Shown piece by piece: positions 10,397 to 23,799 of a stretch of DNA of 64,000 bases. Source of the DNA: Alitta virens (Eukaryota > Annelida > Polychaeta > Phyllodocida > Nereididae); the NCBI GenBank assembly GCA_932294295.1, contig OW028581.1:9222526-9286525 (forward strand). The letters run 5' to 3'. Each line of letters starts with the position of its first letter. The stretch's first letter is position 1. The notes under the pieces were generated by a model. That model worked only from the letters and a program-made list of their open reading frames with translations, searched no databases and was not told the DNA's origin. The translations under genes and the position numbers were made by a program.

Positions 10397-12306
10397 TTTT
10401 GACTGGTGACTCTGGTGCAGTTTCAGCTTCTGTAAGTTTTGTCACAACTGCCTCTTCCAGAAATAGCATCAGGTTCTCATTTGACTAGCGATTCTGGTGC
10501 TCTGTAACTTCTTCTATCACAACTGCTTCTTCCACCACTGCCTTCAGTTCTTCTTTGACTGGTGATTCTGGTGCAGCTTGAGCTTCTGTAACTGCTTCTG
10601 TCACTATTGCTTGCTCCAAAACAGTTTTTGGTTCTTCCTGGACTGGTGAATCTGGTGCAGTGTCAGCTTCTGTTTCTTCTGTAACAATTGCTTCTTCCAC
10701 AATAGCATCAGGTTCTTCTTTGACTGGTGACTCTGGTGCAGTTTCTATTTCTGTATCATCTTTTGTCACAATTGCTTCTTCCACAACAGGTTCAGGTTCT
10801 TCTTTGATTGGTGACTCTGGTGCAGTTTCAGCTTGTGTTACTTCTTCTGTCGCGAACAGCTGCTTTTGCACAATCGCATCAGGTTCGTCTTTGATTGGTG
10901 ATTCTGGGGCAGTTTCAGCTTCTGTAACTTTTTTTGTCATAATTGCTTCTTCCATAACAGCCTCAGGTTATTCTTTGACTGGTGACTCTGATGCCTGTTT
11001 CAGCTTCTGTAACTTCTTCTATCATGGCTGCTTCTTCCATAACCTCGTCTGCTACAACTGCTTCCTGTACAACAGCCTCTGGTTCTTCTGGAGTGATTGG
11101 TGATTCTGGTGCAGTTTCACCTACCGTAACTTCTTCTCTCCCAACTGCTTGCTCCACAACAGACTCGTGTTATTCTTTGACTAGCAATTCTGGTGCAGCT
11201 TCAGCTTCTGTAACTTCTTCTATCACAAGTGCTTCTTCCACAACTGCCTTCAATTCTGCTTTGATTGGTGATTCTGGTGCTGTTTCAGCTGCAGCAATTT
11301 CTTCTGTCACAACTGCTTCTTCCACAATGGAATAAGGTTCATCTTTGATTGCCAATTCTGGCGCAGTTTCAGCTTCTGTAACATCTTCTGTCACTATTGC
11401 TTGCTTCAGAACAGCTTCAGGTTCTTCCTTGACTGGTGAATCTGGTGCAGCTCGAGCTTCTGTAACTTCTTCTGTCACAATGGCTTCCTCCACAACAGTC
11501 ACAGGTTCTTCTTTGACTGGTGACTCTGGTACAGTTTTCGCTTCTGTAACTCCTGTCACAACTGCTTCTTCCACAATAGCATCAGGTTCTTCTTTGACTA
11601 GCGATTTTGTGTTAGTTTCATTTTCTGTATGTTCTTCTTTCACTACTGCTTGCTCCAGAACAGCTTCATGTTCTTCTTTGACTGGTGAATCTAGTGCAGT
11701 TTCAGATTCTGCAAAAACTGCTTCTTTCACAACAGTTTCAGCTTCTCTAGCTTCTACTGTCATGTACAACTGCTTCTTTAACAATAGCATCAGGCTCTTC
11801 TTTAACTGGTGATTCTGGTGCAGTTTCAGCTTCTGTAGCTTCTTCTGTCACATCTGTTTCTTCTTAAACATCCTCAGGATCATTTTGACTGGTGATGCTA
11901 CTACAGATTCAGCTTCGGTACCTTCTTCTATCACAACGGCTTCTTCCACAACAGCCTCAGGTACTTCTTTGACTGGTGATTCTGGTGCTATTTCAGATTC
12001 TGCAATTTCTTCTATAACATTTGCTTCTTCAACAATAGCCTCAGGTTCTTTGAATGGTGACTCTGGTGCAGTGTCAGCATCAGTGGCTTCTTGTGTCACA
12101 ACTGCTTCTTCCACAATAGCATCAGGTTCTTTGACTGGTGACTCTGGTGCAGTTTCAGCTTCTGTAACTTCTTTTGTCAAAATTGCTTCTTCCATAACAG
12201 CCTCAGGTTATTCTTTGACTGGTGACTCTGGTGCAGTTTCAGCTTCTGTAACTTCTTTTGTCACAATTGCCTCTTCCAAAACAGCCTAAGGTTATTCTTT
12301 AACTGA
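10292..12306 (-). repeat. HOR copy, 2015 bp, first of a near-identical pair
   Basis: Tag-to-tag unit. The minus-strand segments inside it (for example 10485-10955 and 11170-11790) encode peptides identical to those in the next unit. About 23 basic units plus the tag. The near identity indicates very recent duplication or gene conversion. Confidence 0.88.
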
Positions 12307-12339
12307 TGTGTGTGTTTGTGTGTGTTTGTGTGTGTTTGT

Positions 12340-12379
<40 letters not shown>

Positions 12380-12411
12380 GTTTAACGCCTCATCAGCAAT
12401 TGAGTGGGCTA
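12307..12411 (-). mobile_element. HOR tag 8
   Basis: Same alleles as tag 7; one more TTTG interruption. Confidence 0.8.
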
Positions 12412-14321
12412 TTTTGACTGGTGACTCTGGTGCAGTTTCAGCTTCTGTAAGTTTTGTCACAACTGCCTCTTCCAGAAATAGCATCAGGTTCTCATTTGAC
12501 TAGCGATTCTGGTGCTCTGTAACTTCTTCTATCACAACTGCTTCTTCCACCACTGCCTTCAGTTCTTCTTTGACTGGTGATTCTGGTGCAGCTTGAGCTT
12601 CTGTAACTGCTTCTGTCACTATTGCTTGCTCCAAAACAGTTTTTGGTTCTTCCTGGACTGGTGAATCTGGTGCAGTGTCAGCTTCTGTTTCTTCTGTAAC
12701 AATTGCTTCTTCCACAATAGCATCAGGTTCTTCTTTGACTGGTGACTCTGGTGCAGTTTCTATTTCTGTATCATCTTTTGTCACAATTGCTTCTTCCACA
12801 ACAGGTTCAGGTTCTTCTTTGATTGGTGACTCTGGTGCAGTTTCAGCTTGTGTTACTTCTTCTGTCGCGAACAGCTGCTTTTGCACAATCGCATCAGGTT
12901 CGTCTTTGATTGGTGATTCTGGGGCAGTTTCAGCTTCTGTAACTTTTTTTGTCATAATTGCTTCTTCCATAACAGCCTCAGGTTATTCTTTGACTGGTGA
13001 CTCTGATGCCTGTTTCAGCTTCTGTAACTTCTTCTATCATGGCTGCTTCTTCCATAACCTCGTCTGCTACAACTGCTTCCTGTACAACAGCCTCTGGTTC
13101 TTCTGGAGTGATTGGTGATTCTGGTGCAGTTTCACCTACCGTAACTTCTTCTCTCCCAACTGCTTGCTCCACAACAGACTCGTGTTATTCTTTGACTAGC
13201 AATTCTGGTGCAGCTTCAGCTTCTGTAACTTCTTCTATCACAAGTGCTTCTTCCACAACTGCCTTCAATTCTGCTTTGATTGGTGATTCTGGTGCTGTTT
13301 CAGCTGCAGCAATTTCTTCTGTCACAACTGCTTCTTCCACAATGGAATAAGGTTCATCTTTGATTGCCAATTCTGGCGCAGTTTCAGCTTCTGTAACATC
13401 TTCTGTCACTATTGCTTGCTTCAGAACAGCTTCAGGTTCTTCCTTGACTGGTGAATCTGGTGCAGCTCGAGCTTCTGTAACTTCTTCTGTCACAATGGCT
13501 TCCTCCACAACAGTCACAGGTTCTTCTTTGACTGGTGACTCTGGTACAGTTTTCGCTTCTGTAACTCCTGTCACAACTGCTTCTTCCACAATAGCATCAG
13601 GTTCTTCTTTGACTAGCGATTTTGTGTTAGTTTCATTTTCTGTATGTTCTTCTTTCACTACTGCTTGCTCCAGAACAGCTTCATGTTCTTCTTTGACTGG
13701 TGAATCTAGTGCAGTTTCAGATTCTGCAAAAACTGCTTCTTTCACAACAGTTTCAGCTTCTCTAGCTTCTACTGTCATGTACAACTGCTTCTTTAACAAT
13801 AGCATCAGGCTCTTCTTTAACTGGTGATTCTGGTGCAGTTTCAGCTTCTGTAGCTTCTTCTGTCACATCTGTTTCTTCTTAAACATCCTCAGGATCATTT
13901 TGACTGGTGATGCTACTACAGATTCAGCTTCGGTACCTTCTTCTATCACAACGGCTTCTTCCACAACAGCCTCAGGTACTTCTTTGACTGGTGATTCTGG
14001 TGCTATTTCAGATTCTGCAATTTCTTCTATAACATTTGCTTCTTCAACAATAGCCTCAGGTTCTTTGAATGGTGACTCTGGTGCAGTGTCAGCATCAGTG
14101 GCTTCTTGTGTCACAACTGCTTCTTCCACAATAGCATCAGGTTCTTTGACTGGTGACTCTGGTGCAGTTTCAGCTTCTGTAACTTCTTTTGTCAAAATTG
14201 CTTCTTCCATAACAGCCTCAGGTTATTCTTTGACTGGTGACTCTGGTGCAGTTTCAGCTTCTGTAACTTCTTTTGTCACAATTGCCTCTTCCATAACAGC
14301 CTAAGGTTATTCTTTAACTGA
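12307..14321 (-). repeat. HOR copy, 2015 bp, second of a near-identical pair
   Basis: Same length as the preceding unit and almost the same sequence. Visible differences are the arrangement of TTTG interruptions in the TG tract and ccaaaacagcc becoming ccataacagcc at the right end. The next unit starts the same way but diverges by deletion near 15718. Confidence 0.88.
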
Positions 14322-14344
14322 TGTGTGTGTTTGTGTGTGTTTGT

Positions 14345-14386
<42 letters not shown>

Positions 14387-14418
14387 GTTTAACGCCTCAT
14401 CAGCAATTGAGTGGGCTA
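14322..14418 (-). mobile_element. HOR tag 9
   Basis: taacgcc/aattgag alleles; 1716 bp to tag 10, a shortened HOR. Confidence 0.8.
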
Positions 14419-15191
14419 TTTTGACTGGTGACTCTGGTGCAGTTTCAGCTTCTGTAAGTTTTGTCACAACTGCCTCTTCCAGAAATAGCATCAGGTTCTC
14501 ATTTGACTAGCGATTCTGGTGCTCTGTAACTTCTTCTATCACAACTGCTTCTTCCACCACTGCCTTCAGTTCTTCTTTGACTGGTGATTCTGGTGCAGCT
14601 TGAGCTTCTGTAACTGCTTCTGTCACTATTGCTTGCTCCAAAACAGTTTTTGGTTCTTCCTGGACTGGTGAATCTGGTGCAGTGTCAGCTTCTGTTTCTT
14701 CTGTAACAATTGCTTCTTCCACAATAGCATCAGGTTCTTCTTTGACTGGTGACTCTGGTGCAGTTTCTATTTCTGTATCATCTTTTGTCACAATTGCTTC
14801 TTCCACAACAGGTTCAGGTTCTTCTTTGATTGGTGACTCTGGTGCAGTTTCAGCTTGTGTTACTTCTTCTGTCGCGAACAGCTGCTTTTGCACAATCGCA
14901 TCAGGTTCGTCTTTGATTGGTGATTCTGGGGCAGTTTCAGCTTCTGTAACTTTTTTTGTCATAATTGCTTCTTCCATAACAGCCTCAGGTTATTCTTTGA
15001 CTGGTGACTCTGATGCCTGTTTCAGCTTCTGTAACTTCTTCTATCATGGCTGCTTCTTCCATAACCTCGTCTGCTACAACTGCTTCCTGTACAACAGCCT
15101 CTGGTTCTTCTGGAGTGATTGGTGATTCTGGTGCAGTTTCACCTACCGTAACTTCTTCTCTCCCAACTGCTTGCTCCACAACAGACTCGTG

Positions 15192-15911
15192 TTATTCTTT
15201 GACTAGCAATTCTGGTGCAGCTTCAGCTTCTGTAACTTCTTCTATCACAAGTGCTTCTTCCACAACTGCCTTCAATTCTGCTTTGATTGATGATTCTGGT
15301 GCTGTTTCAGCTGCAGCAATTTCTTCTGTCACAACTGCTTCTTCCACAATGGAATAAGGTTCATCTTTGATTGCCAATTCTGGCGCAGTTTCAGCTTCTG
15401 TAACATCTTCTGTCACTATTGCTTGCTTCAGAACAGCTTCAGGTTCTTCCTTGACTGGTGAATCTGGTGCAGCTCGAGCTTCTGTAACTTCTTCTGTCAC
15501 AATGGCTTCCTCCACAACAGTCACAGGTTCTTCTTTGACTGGTGACTCTGGTGCAGTTTTCGCTTCTGTAACTCCTGTCACAACTGCTTCTTCCACAATA
15601 GCATCAGGTTCTTCTTTGACTAGCGATTTTGTGTTAGTTTCATTTTCTGTATGTTCTTCTGTCACTACTGCTTGCTCCAGAACAGCTTCATGTTCTTCTT
15701 TGACTGGTGAATCTAGTGCTATTTCAGCTTCTGCAATTTCTTCTATAACATTTGCTTCTTCAACAATAGCCTCAGGTTCTTTGACTGGTGATTCTGGTGC
15801 TGTTTCAGCCGCAGCAATTTCTTCTGTCACAACTGCTTCTTCAACAATAGCATCAGGTTCTTTGACTGGTGACTCTGGTGCAGTTTCAGCTTCTGTACCT
15901 TCTTTTGTCAC
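15192..15911 (-). other. minus-strand open frame across an HOR deletion (239 codons), not called a gene
   Basis: Nine or so acidic 28-residue repeats. The frame is long because an internal deletion near 15718 removes the segment carrying the usual stop (after DPEDV) and joins two unit types in frame. It illustrates how recombination can restore frame in the array. No other gene evidence. Confidence 0.35.
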
Positions 15912-16037
15912 AATTGCTTCGTCAATAACAGCCTCAGGTTATTCTTTGACTGATGACTCTGGTGCAGTTTCAGCTTAAGTAACTTTTTTTGCCACAATTG
16001 CCTCTTCCATAATAGCCTAAGGCTATTCTTTAACTAA

Positions 16038-16100
16038 TGTGAGTGTGTTTGTTTGTGTGTGTGTTATTGTTTAACGCCTCATCAGCACTTGAGTGGGCTT
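16038..16100 (-). mobile_element. HOR tag 10, short-tract subtype
   Basis: taacgcc/acttgag; 1820 bp to tag 11, both of the short subtype. Confidence 0.8.
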
Positions 16101-17857
16101 TTTTGACTGGTGACTCTGGTGCAGTTTCAGCTTCTGTAACATCTTCTGTCACTATTGCTTGCTTCAGAACAGCTTCAGGTTCTTCCTTGACTGGTGAATC
16201 TGGTGCAGCTCGAGCTTCTGTAACTTCTTGTGTCACAACTGCTTCTTCCACAATAGTATCAGGTTCTTCTTTGACTGGTGACTATGGTGCAGTTTCTATT
16301 TCTGTATCATCTTTTGTCACAATTGCTTCTTCCACAACAGCCTCAGGTTCTTCTTTGATTGGTGACTCAGGTGCAGTTTCAGCTTGTTACTTATTCTGTC
16401 GCGAACAGCTGCTTTTGCACAATCGCATCAGGTTCGTCTTTGATTGGTGATTCTGGGGCAGATTCAGCTTCTGTAACTTTTTTGTCACAATTGCTTCTTC
16501 CATAACAGCCTCAGGTTATTCTTTGACTGGTGACTCTGACGCCTGTTTCAGCTTCTGTAACTTCTTCTGTCGTGGCTGCTTCTTCCATAACCTCGTCTGC
16601 TACAACTGCTTCCTGTACAACAGCCTCTGGTTCTTCTGAAGTGATTGGTGATTCTGGTGCAGTTTCACCTACCGTAACTTCTTCTCTCCCAACTGCTTGC
16701 TCCACAACAGACTCATGTTATTCTTTGACTAGCAATTCTAGTGCAGCTTCAGCTTCTGTAACTTCTTCTATAACAACTGCTCCTTCCACAACTGCCTTCA
16801 GTTCTGCTTTGACTGATGATTCTGGGGCTGTTTCAGCTGCAGCATTTTCTTCTGTCACAACTGCTTCTTTCACAATGGAATTAGGTTCATCTTTGATGGC
16901 CAATTCTGGTGCAGTTTCAGCTTCTGTAACATCTTCTGTCACTATTGCTTGCTTCAGAACAGCTTCAGGTTCTTCCTTGACTGGTGAATCTGGTGCAGCT
17001 CGAGCTTCTGTAACTTCTTCTGTCACAATGGCTTCCTCCACAACAGTCACAGGTTCTTCTTTGACTGGTGACTCTGGTGCAGTTTTCGCTTCTGTAACTC
17101 CTTCTGTCACAACTGCTTCTTCCACAATAGCATCAGGTTCTTCTTTGACTAGCGATTTTGTGTTAGTTTCATCTTCTGTACGTTCTTCTGTCACTACTGC
17201 TTGCTCCAGAACAGCTTCATGTCCTTCTTTGACTGGTGAATCTAGTGCAGTTTCAAATTCTGCAAAAACTGCTTCTTTCACAACAGTTTCAGCTTCTCTA
17301 GCTTCTTCTGTCATGTACAACTGCTTCTTTAACAATAGCATCAGGCTCTTCTTTAACTGGTTATTCTAGTGCAGTTTCAGCTTCTGTAGCTTCTTCTGTC
17401 ACATCTGTTTCTTCTTAAACATCCTTAGGATCATTTTGACTGGTGATGCTATTACAGATTCAGCTTCGGTACCTTCTTCTATCACAACGGCTTCTTCCAC
17501 AACAGCCTCAGGTACTTCTTTGACTGGTGATTCTGGTGCTATTTCAGCTTCTGCAATTTCTTCTAGAACATTTGCTTCTTCAACAATAGCCTCAGGTTCT
17601 TTGACTGGTGATTCTGGTGCTGTTTCAGCAGCAGCAATTTCTTCTGTCACAACTGCTTCTTCAACAATAGCATCAGGTTCTTTGGCTGGTGACTCTGGTG
17701 CAGTTTCAGCTTCTGTACCTTCTTTTGTCACAATTGCTTCGTCAATAACAGCCTCAGGTTATTCTTTGACTGATGACTCTGGTGCAGTTTCAGCTTAAGT
17801 AACTTCTTTTGCCACAATTGCCTCTTCCATAATAGCCTAAGGCTATTCTTTAACTAA

Positions 17858-17920
17858 TGTGAGTGTGTTTGTTTGTGTGTGTGTTATTGTTTAATGCCTC
17901 ATCAGCACTTGAGTGGGCTT
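17858..17920 (-). mobile_element. HOR tag 11, short-tract subtype
   Basis: taatgcc/acttgag; 1816 bp to tag 12. Confidence 0.8.
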
Positions 17921-19673
17921 TTTTGACTGGTGACTCTGGTGCAGTTTCAGCTTCTGTAACATCTTCTGTCACTATTGCTTGCTTCAGAACAGCTTCAGGT
18001 TCTTCCTTGACTGGTGAATCTGGTGCAGCTCGAGCTTCTGTAACTTCTTGTGTCACAACTGCTTCTTCCACAATAGTATCAGGTTCTTCTTTGACTGGTG
18101 ACTATGGTGCAGTTTCTATTTCTGTATCATCTTTTGTCACAATTGCTTCTTCCACAACAGCCTCAGGTCCTTCTTTGATTGGTGACTCAGGTGCAGTTTC
18201 AGCTTGTTACTTATTCTGTCGCGAACAGCTGCTTTTGCACAATCGCATCAGGTTCGTCTTTGATTGGTGATTCTGGGGCAGATTCAGCTTCTGTAACTTT
18301 TTTGTCACAATTGCTTCTTCCATAACAGCCTCAGGTTATTCTTTGACTGGTGACTCTGACGCCTGTTTCAGCTTCTGTAACTTCTTCTGTCGTGGCTGCT
18401 TCCTCCATAACCTCGTCTGCTACAACTGCTTCCTGTACAACAGCCTCTGGTTCTTCTGAAGTGATTGGTGATTCTGGTGCAGTTTCACCTACCGTAACTT
18501 CTTCTCCCCCAACTGCTTGCTCCACAACAGACTCATGTTATTCTTTGACTAGCAATTCTGGTGCAGCTTCAGTTTCTGTAACTTCTTCTATAACAACTGC
18601 TCCTTCCACAACTGCCTTCAGTTCTGCTTTGACTGATGATTCTGGGGCTGTTTCAGCTGCAGCATTTTCTTCTGTCACAACTGCTTCTTTCACAATGGAA
18701 TTAGGTTCATCTTTGATGGCCAATTCTGGTGCAGTTTCAGCTTCTGTAACATCTTCTGTCACTACTGCTTGCTTCAGAACAGCTTCAGGTTCTTCCTTGA
18801 CTGGTGAATCTGGTGCAGCTCGAGCTTCTGTAACTTCTTCTGTCACAATGGCTTCCTCCACAACAGTCACAGGTTCTTCTTTGACTGGTGACTCTGGTAC
18901 AGTTTTCGCTTCTGTAACTCCTGTCACAACTGCTTCTTCCACAATAGCATCAGGTTCTTCTTTGACTAGCGATTTTGTGTTAGTTTCATTTTCTGTATGT
19001 TCTTCTTTCACTACTGCTTGCTCCAGAACAGCTTCATGTTCTTCTTTGACTGGTGAATCTAGTGCAGTTTCAGATTCTGCAAAAACTGCTTCTTTCACAA
19101 CAGTTTCAGCTTCTCTAGCTTCTACTGTCATGTACAACTGCTTCTTTAACAATAGCATCAGGCTCTTCTTTAACTGGTGATTCTGGTGCAGTTTCAGCTT
19201 CTGTAGCTTCTTCTGTCACATCTGTTTCTTCTTAAACATCCTCAGGATCATTTTGACTGGTGATGCTACTACAGATTCAGCTTCGGTACCTTCTTCTATC
19301 ACAACGGCTTCTTCCACAACAGCCTCAGGTACTTCTTTGACTGGTGATTCTGGTGCTATTTCAGATTCTGCAATTTCTTCTATAACATTTGCTTCTTCAA
19401 CAATAGCCTCAGGTTCTTTGAATGGTGACTCTGGTGCAGTGTCAGCATCAGTGGCTTCTTGTGTCACAACTGCTTCTTCCACAATAGCATCAGGTTCTTT
19501 GACTGGTGACTCTGGTGCAGTTTCAGCTTCTGTAACTTCTTTTGTCAAAATTGCTTCTTCCATAACAGCCTCAGGTTATTCTTTTACTGGTGACTCTGGT
19601 GCAGTTTCAGCTTCTGTAACTTCTTTTGTCACAATTGCCTCTTCCATAACAGCCTAAGGTTATTCTTTAACTG

Positions 19674-19697
19674 ATGTGTGTGTTTGTGTGTGTTTGT

Positions 19698-19743
<46 letters not shown>

Positions 19744-19775
19744 GTTTAACGCCTCATCAGCAATTGAGTGGGCTA
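19674..19775 (-). mobile_element. HOR tag 12
   Basis: taacgcc/aattgag; long TG tract; 2011 bp to tag 13. Confidence 0.8.
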
Positions 19776-21684
19776 TTTTGACTGGTGACTCTGGTGCAGT
19801 TTCAGCTTCTGTAAGTTTTGTCACAACTGCCTCTTCCAGAAATAGCATCAGGTTCTCATTTGACTAGCGATTCTGGTGCCCTGTAACTTCTTCTATCACA
19901 ACTGCTTCTTCCACCACTGCCTTCAGTTCTTCTTTGACTGGTGATTCTGGTGCAGCTTGAGCTTCTGTAACTGCTTCTGTCACTATTGCTTGCTCCAAAA
20001 CAGTTTTTGGTTCTTCCTGGACTGGTGAATCTGGTGCAGTGTCAGCTTCTGTTTCTTCTGTAACAATTGCTTCTTCCACAATAGCATCAGGTTCTTCTTT
20101 GACTGGTGACTCTGGTGCAGTTTCTATTTCTGTATCATCTTTTGTCACAATTGCTTCTTCCACAACAGGTTCAGGTTCTTCTTTGATTGGTGACTCTGGT
20201 GCAGTTTCAGCTTGTGTTACTTCTTCTGTCGCGAACAGCTGCTTTTGCACAATCGCATCAGGTTCGTCTTTGATTGGTGATTCTGGGGCAGTTTCAGCTT
20301 CTGTAACTTTTTTTGTCATAATTGCTTCTTCCATAACAACCTCAGGTTATTCTTTGACTGGTGACTCTGATGCCTGTTTCAGCTTCTGTAACTTCTTCTA
20401 TCATGGCTGCTTCTTCCATAACCTCGTCTGCTACAACTGCTTCCTGTACAACAGCCTCTGGTTCTTCTGGAGTGATTGGTGATTCTGGTGCAGTTTCACC
20501 TACCGTAACTTCTTCTCTCCCAACTGCTTGCTCCACAACAGACTCGTGTTATTCTTTGACTAGCAATTCTGGTGCAGCTTCAGCTTCTGTAACTTCTTCT
20601 ATCACAAGTGCTTCTTCCACAACTGCCTTCAATTCTGCTTTGATTGGTGATTCTGGTGATGTTTCAGCTGCAGCAATTTCTTCTGTCACAACTGCTTCTT
20701 CCACAATGGAATAAGGTTCATCTTTGATTGCCAATTCTGGCGCAGTTTCAGCTTCTGTAACATCTTCTGTCACTATTGCTTGCTTCAGAACAGCTTCAGG
20801 TTCTTCCTTGACTGGTGAATCTGGTGCAGCTCGAGCTTCTGTAACTTCTTCTGTCACAATGGCTTCCTCCACAACAGTCACAGGTTCTTCTTTGACTGGT
20901 GACTCTGGTGCAGTTTTCGCTTCTGTAACTCCTGTCACAACTGCTTCTTCCACAATAGCATCAGGTTCTTCTTTGACTAGCGATTTTGTGTTAGTTTCAT
21001 TTTCTGTATGTTCTTCTGTCACTACTGCTTGCTCCAGAACAGCTTCATGTTCTTCTTTGACTGGTGAATCTAGTGCAGTTTCAGATTCTGCAAAAACTGC
21101 TTCTTTCACAACAGTTTCAGCTTCTCTAGCTTCTACTGTCATGTACAACTGCTTCTTTAACAATAGCATCAGGCTCTTCTTTAACTGGTGATTCTGGTGC
21201 AGTTTCAGCTTCTGTAGCTTCTTCTGTCACATCTGTTTCTTCTTAAACATCCTCAGGATCATTTTGACTGGTGATACTACTACAGATTCAGCTTCGGTAC
21301 CTTCTTCTATCACAACGGCTTCTTCCACAACAGCCTCAGGTACTTCTTTGACTGGTGATTCTGGTGCTATTTCAGATTCTGCAATTTCTTCTATAACATT
21401 TGCTTCTTCAACAATAGCCTCAGGTTCTTTGAATGGTGACTCTGGTGCAGTGTCAGCATCAGTGGCTTCTTGTGTCACAACTGCTTCTTCCACAATAGCA
21501 TCAGGTTCTTTGACTGGTGACTCTGGTGCAGTTTCAGCTTCTGTAACTTCTTTTGTCAATATTGCTTCTTCCATAACAGCCTCAGGTTATTCTTTGACTG
21601 GTGACTCTGGTGCAGTTTCAGCTTCTGTAACTTCTTTTGTCACAATTGCCTCTTCCATAACAGCCTAAGGTTATTCTTTAACTG

Positions 21685-21688
21685 ATGT

Positions 21689-21740
<52 letters not shown>

Positions 21741-21772
21741 GTTTAATGCCTCATCAGCACTTGAGTGGGCTA
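21685..21772 (-). mobile_element. HOR tag 13
   Basis: taatgcc/acttgag; 1996 bp to tag 14. Confidence 0.8.
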
Positions 21773-22273
21773 TTTTGACTGGTGACTCTGGTGCAGTTTC
21801 AGCTTCTGTAAGTTTTGTCACAACTGCCTCTTCCAGAAATAGCATCAGGTTCTCATTTGACTAGCGATTCTGGTGCTCTGTAACTTCTTCTATCACAACT
21901 GTTTCTTCCACCACTGCCTTCAGTTCTTCTTTGACTGGTGATTCTGGTGCAGCTTGAGCTTCTGTAACTGCTTCTGTCACTATTGCTTGCTCCAAAACAG
22001 TTTTTAGTTCTTCCTGGACTGGTGAATCTGGTGCAGTGTCAGCTTCTGTTTCTTCTGTAACAATTGCTTCTTCCACAATAGCATCAGGTTCTTCTTTGAT
22101 TGGTGACTCTGGTGCAGTTTCAGCTTGTGTTACTTCTTCTGTCGCGAACAGCTGCTTTTGCACAATCGCATCAGGTTCGTCTTTGATTGGTGATTCTGGG
22201 GCAGTTTTAGCTTCTGTAACTTTTTTTGTCATAATTGCTTCTTCCATAACAGCCTCAGGTTATTCTTTGACTG

Positions 22274-23188
22274 GTGACTCTGATGCCTGTTTCAGCTTCT
22301 GTAACTTCTTCTATCATGGCTGCTTCTTCCATAACCTCGTCTGCTACAACTGCTTCCTGTACAACAGCCTCTGGTTCTTCTGGAGTGATTGGTGATTCTG
22401 GTGCAGTTTCACCTACCGTAACTTCTTCTCTCCCAACTGCTTGCTCCACAACAGACTCGTGTTATTCTTTGACTAGCAATTCTGGTGCAGCTTCACCTAC
22501 CGTAACTTCTTCTCCCCCAACTGCTTGCTCCACAACAGACTCATGTTATTCTTTGACTAGCAATTCTGGTGCAGCTTCAGCTTCTGTAACTTCTTCTATA
22601 ACAACTGCTCCTTCCACAACTGCCTTCAGTTCTGCTTTGACTGATGATTCTGGGGCTGTTTCAGCTGCAGCATTTTCTTCTGTCACAACTGCTTCTTTCA
22701 CAATGGAATTAGGTTCATCTTTGATGGCCAATTCTGGTGCAGTTTCAGCTTCTGTAACATCTTCTGTCACTACTGCTTGCTTCAGAACAGCTTCAGGTTC
22801 TTCCTTGACTGGTGAATCTGGTGCAGCTCGAGCTTCTGTAACTTCTTCTGTCACAATGGCTTCCTCCACAACAGTCACAGGTTCTTCTTTGACTGGTGAC
22901 TCTGGTACAGTTTTCGCTTCTGTAACTCCTGTCACAACTGCTTCTTCCACAATAGCATCAGGTTCTTCTTTGACTAGCGATTTTGTGTTAGTTTCATTTT
23001 CTGTATGTTCTTCTTTCACTACTGCTTGCTCCAGAACAGCTTCATGTTCTTCTTTGACTGGTGAATCTAGTGCAGTTTCAGATTCTGCAAAAACTGCTTC
23101 TTTCACAACAGTTTCAGCTTCTCTAGCTTCTACTGTCATGTACAACTGCTTCTTTAACAATAGCATCAGGCTCTTCTTTAACTGGTGA
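22274..23188 (+). other. longest plus-strand open frame in the array (304 codons), not called a gene
   Basis: Reads the antisense of the acidic repeat as Ser/Thr/Ala/Gly/Val-rich 28-residue units, mucin-like in composition. The frame is open because the 84-bp period keeps register and lacks stops on both strands. It exists at this length because of an extra 84-bp unit at about 22494. A near-identical frame lies at 24385-25299. No signal peptide or unique domain. Most likely a shadow of the other strand. Confidence 0.3.
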
Positions 23189-23680
23189 TTCTGGTGCAGT
23201 TTCAGCTTCTGTAGCTTCTTCTGTCACATCTGTTTCTTCTTAAACATCCTCAGGATCATTTTGACTGGTGATGCTACTACAGATTCAGCTTCGGTACCTT
23301 CTTCTATCACAACGGCTTCTTCCACAACAGCCTCAGGTACTTCTTTGACTGGTGATTCTGGTGCTATTTCAGATTCTGCAATTTCTTCTATAACATTTGC
23401 TTCTTCAACAATAGCCTCAGGTTCTTTGAATGGTGACTCTGGTGCAGTGTCAGCATCAGTGGCTTCTTGTGTCACAACTGCTTCTTCCACAATAGCATCA
23501 GGTTCTTTGACTGGTGACTGGTGCAGTTTCAGCTTCTGTAACTTCTTTTGTCAAAATTGCTTCTTCCATAACAGCCTCAGGTTATTCTTTGACTGGTGAC
23601 TCTGGTGCAGTTTCAGCTTCTGTAACTTCTTTTGTCACAATTGCCTCTTCCATAACAGCCTAAGGTTATTCTTTAACTGA

Positions 23681-23703
23681 TGTGTGTGTTTGTGTGTGTT
23701 TGT

Positions 23704-23744
<41 letters not shown>

Positions 23745-23799
23745 TGTGTGTGTGTGTGTGTGTTATTGTTTAACGCCTCATCAGCAATTGAGTGGGCTA
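23681..23799 (-). mobile_element. HOR tag 14
   Basis: taacgcc/aattgag; the longest tag, its TG tract broken by a single TA; 2113 bp to tag 15. Confidence 0.8.

Noticed and set aside
10284..10488. His/Thr-repeat (THTHTH) or Cys/Val-repeat (VCVCVC) peptides around the TG tracts
   Set aside because: They are translations of the (TG)n microsatellite and captured element tail.
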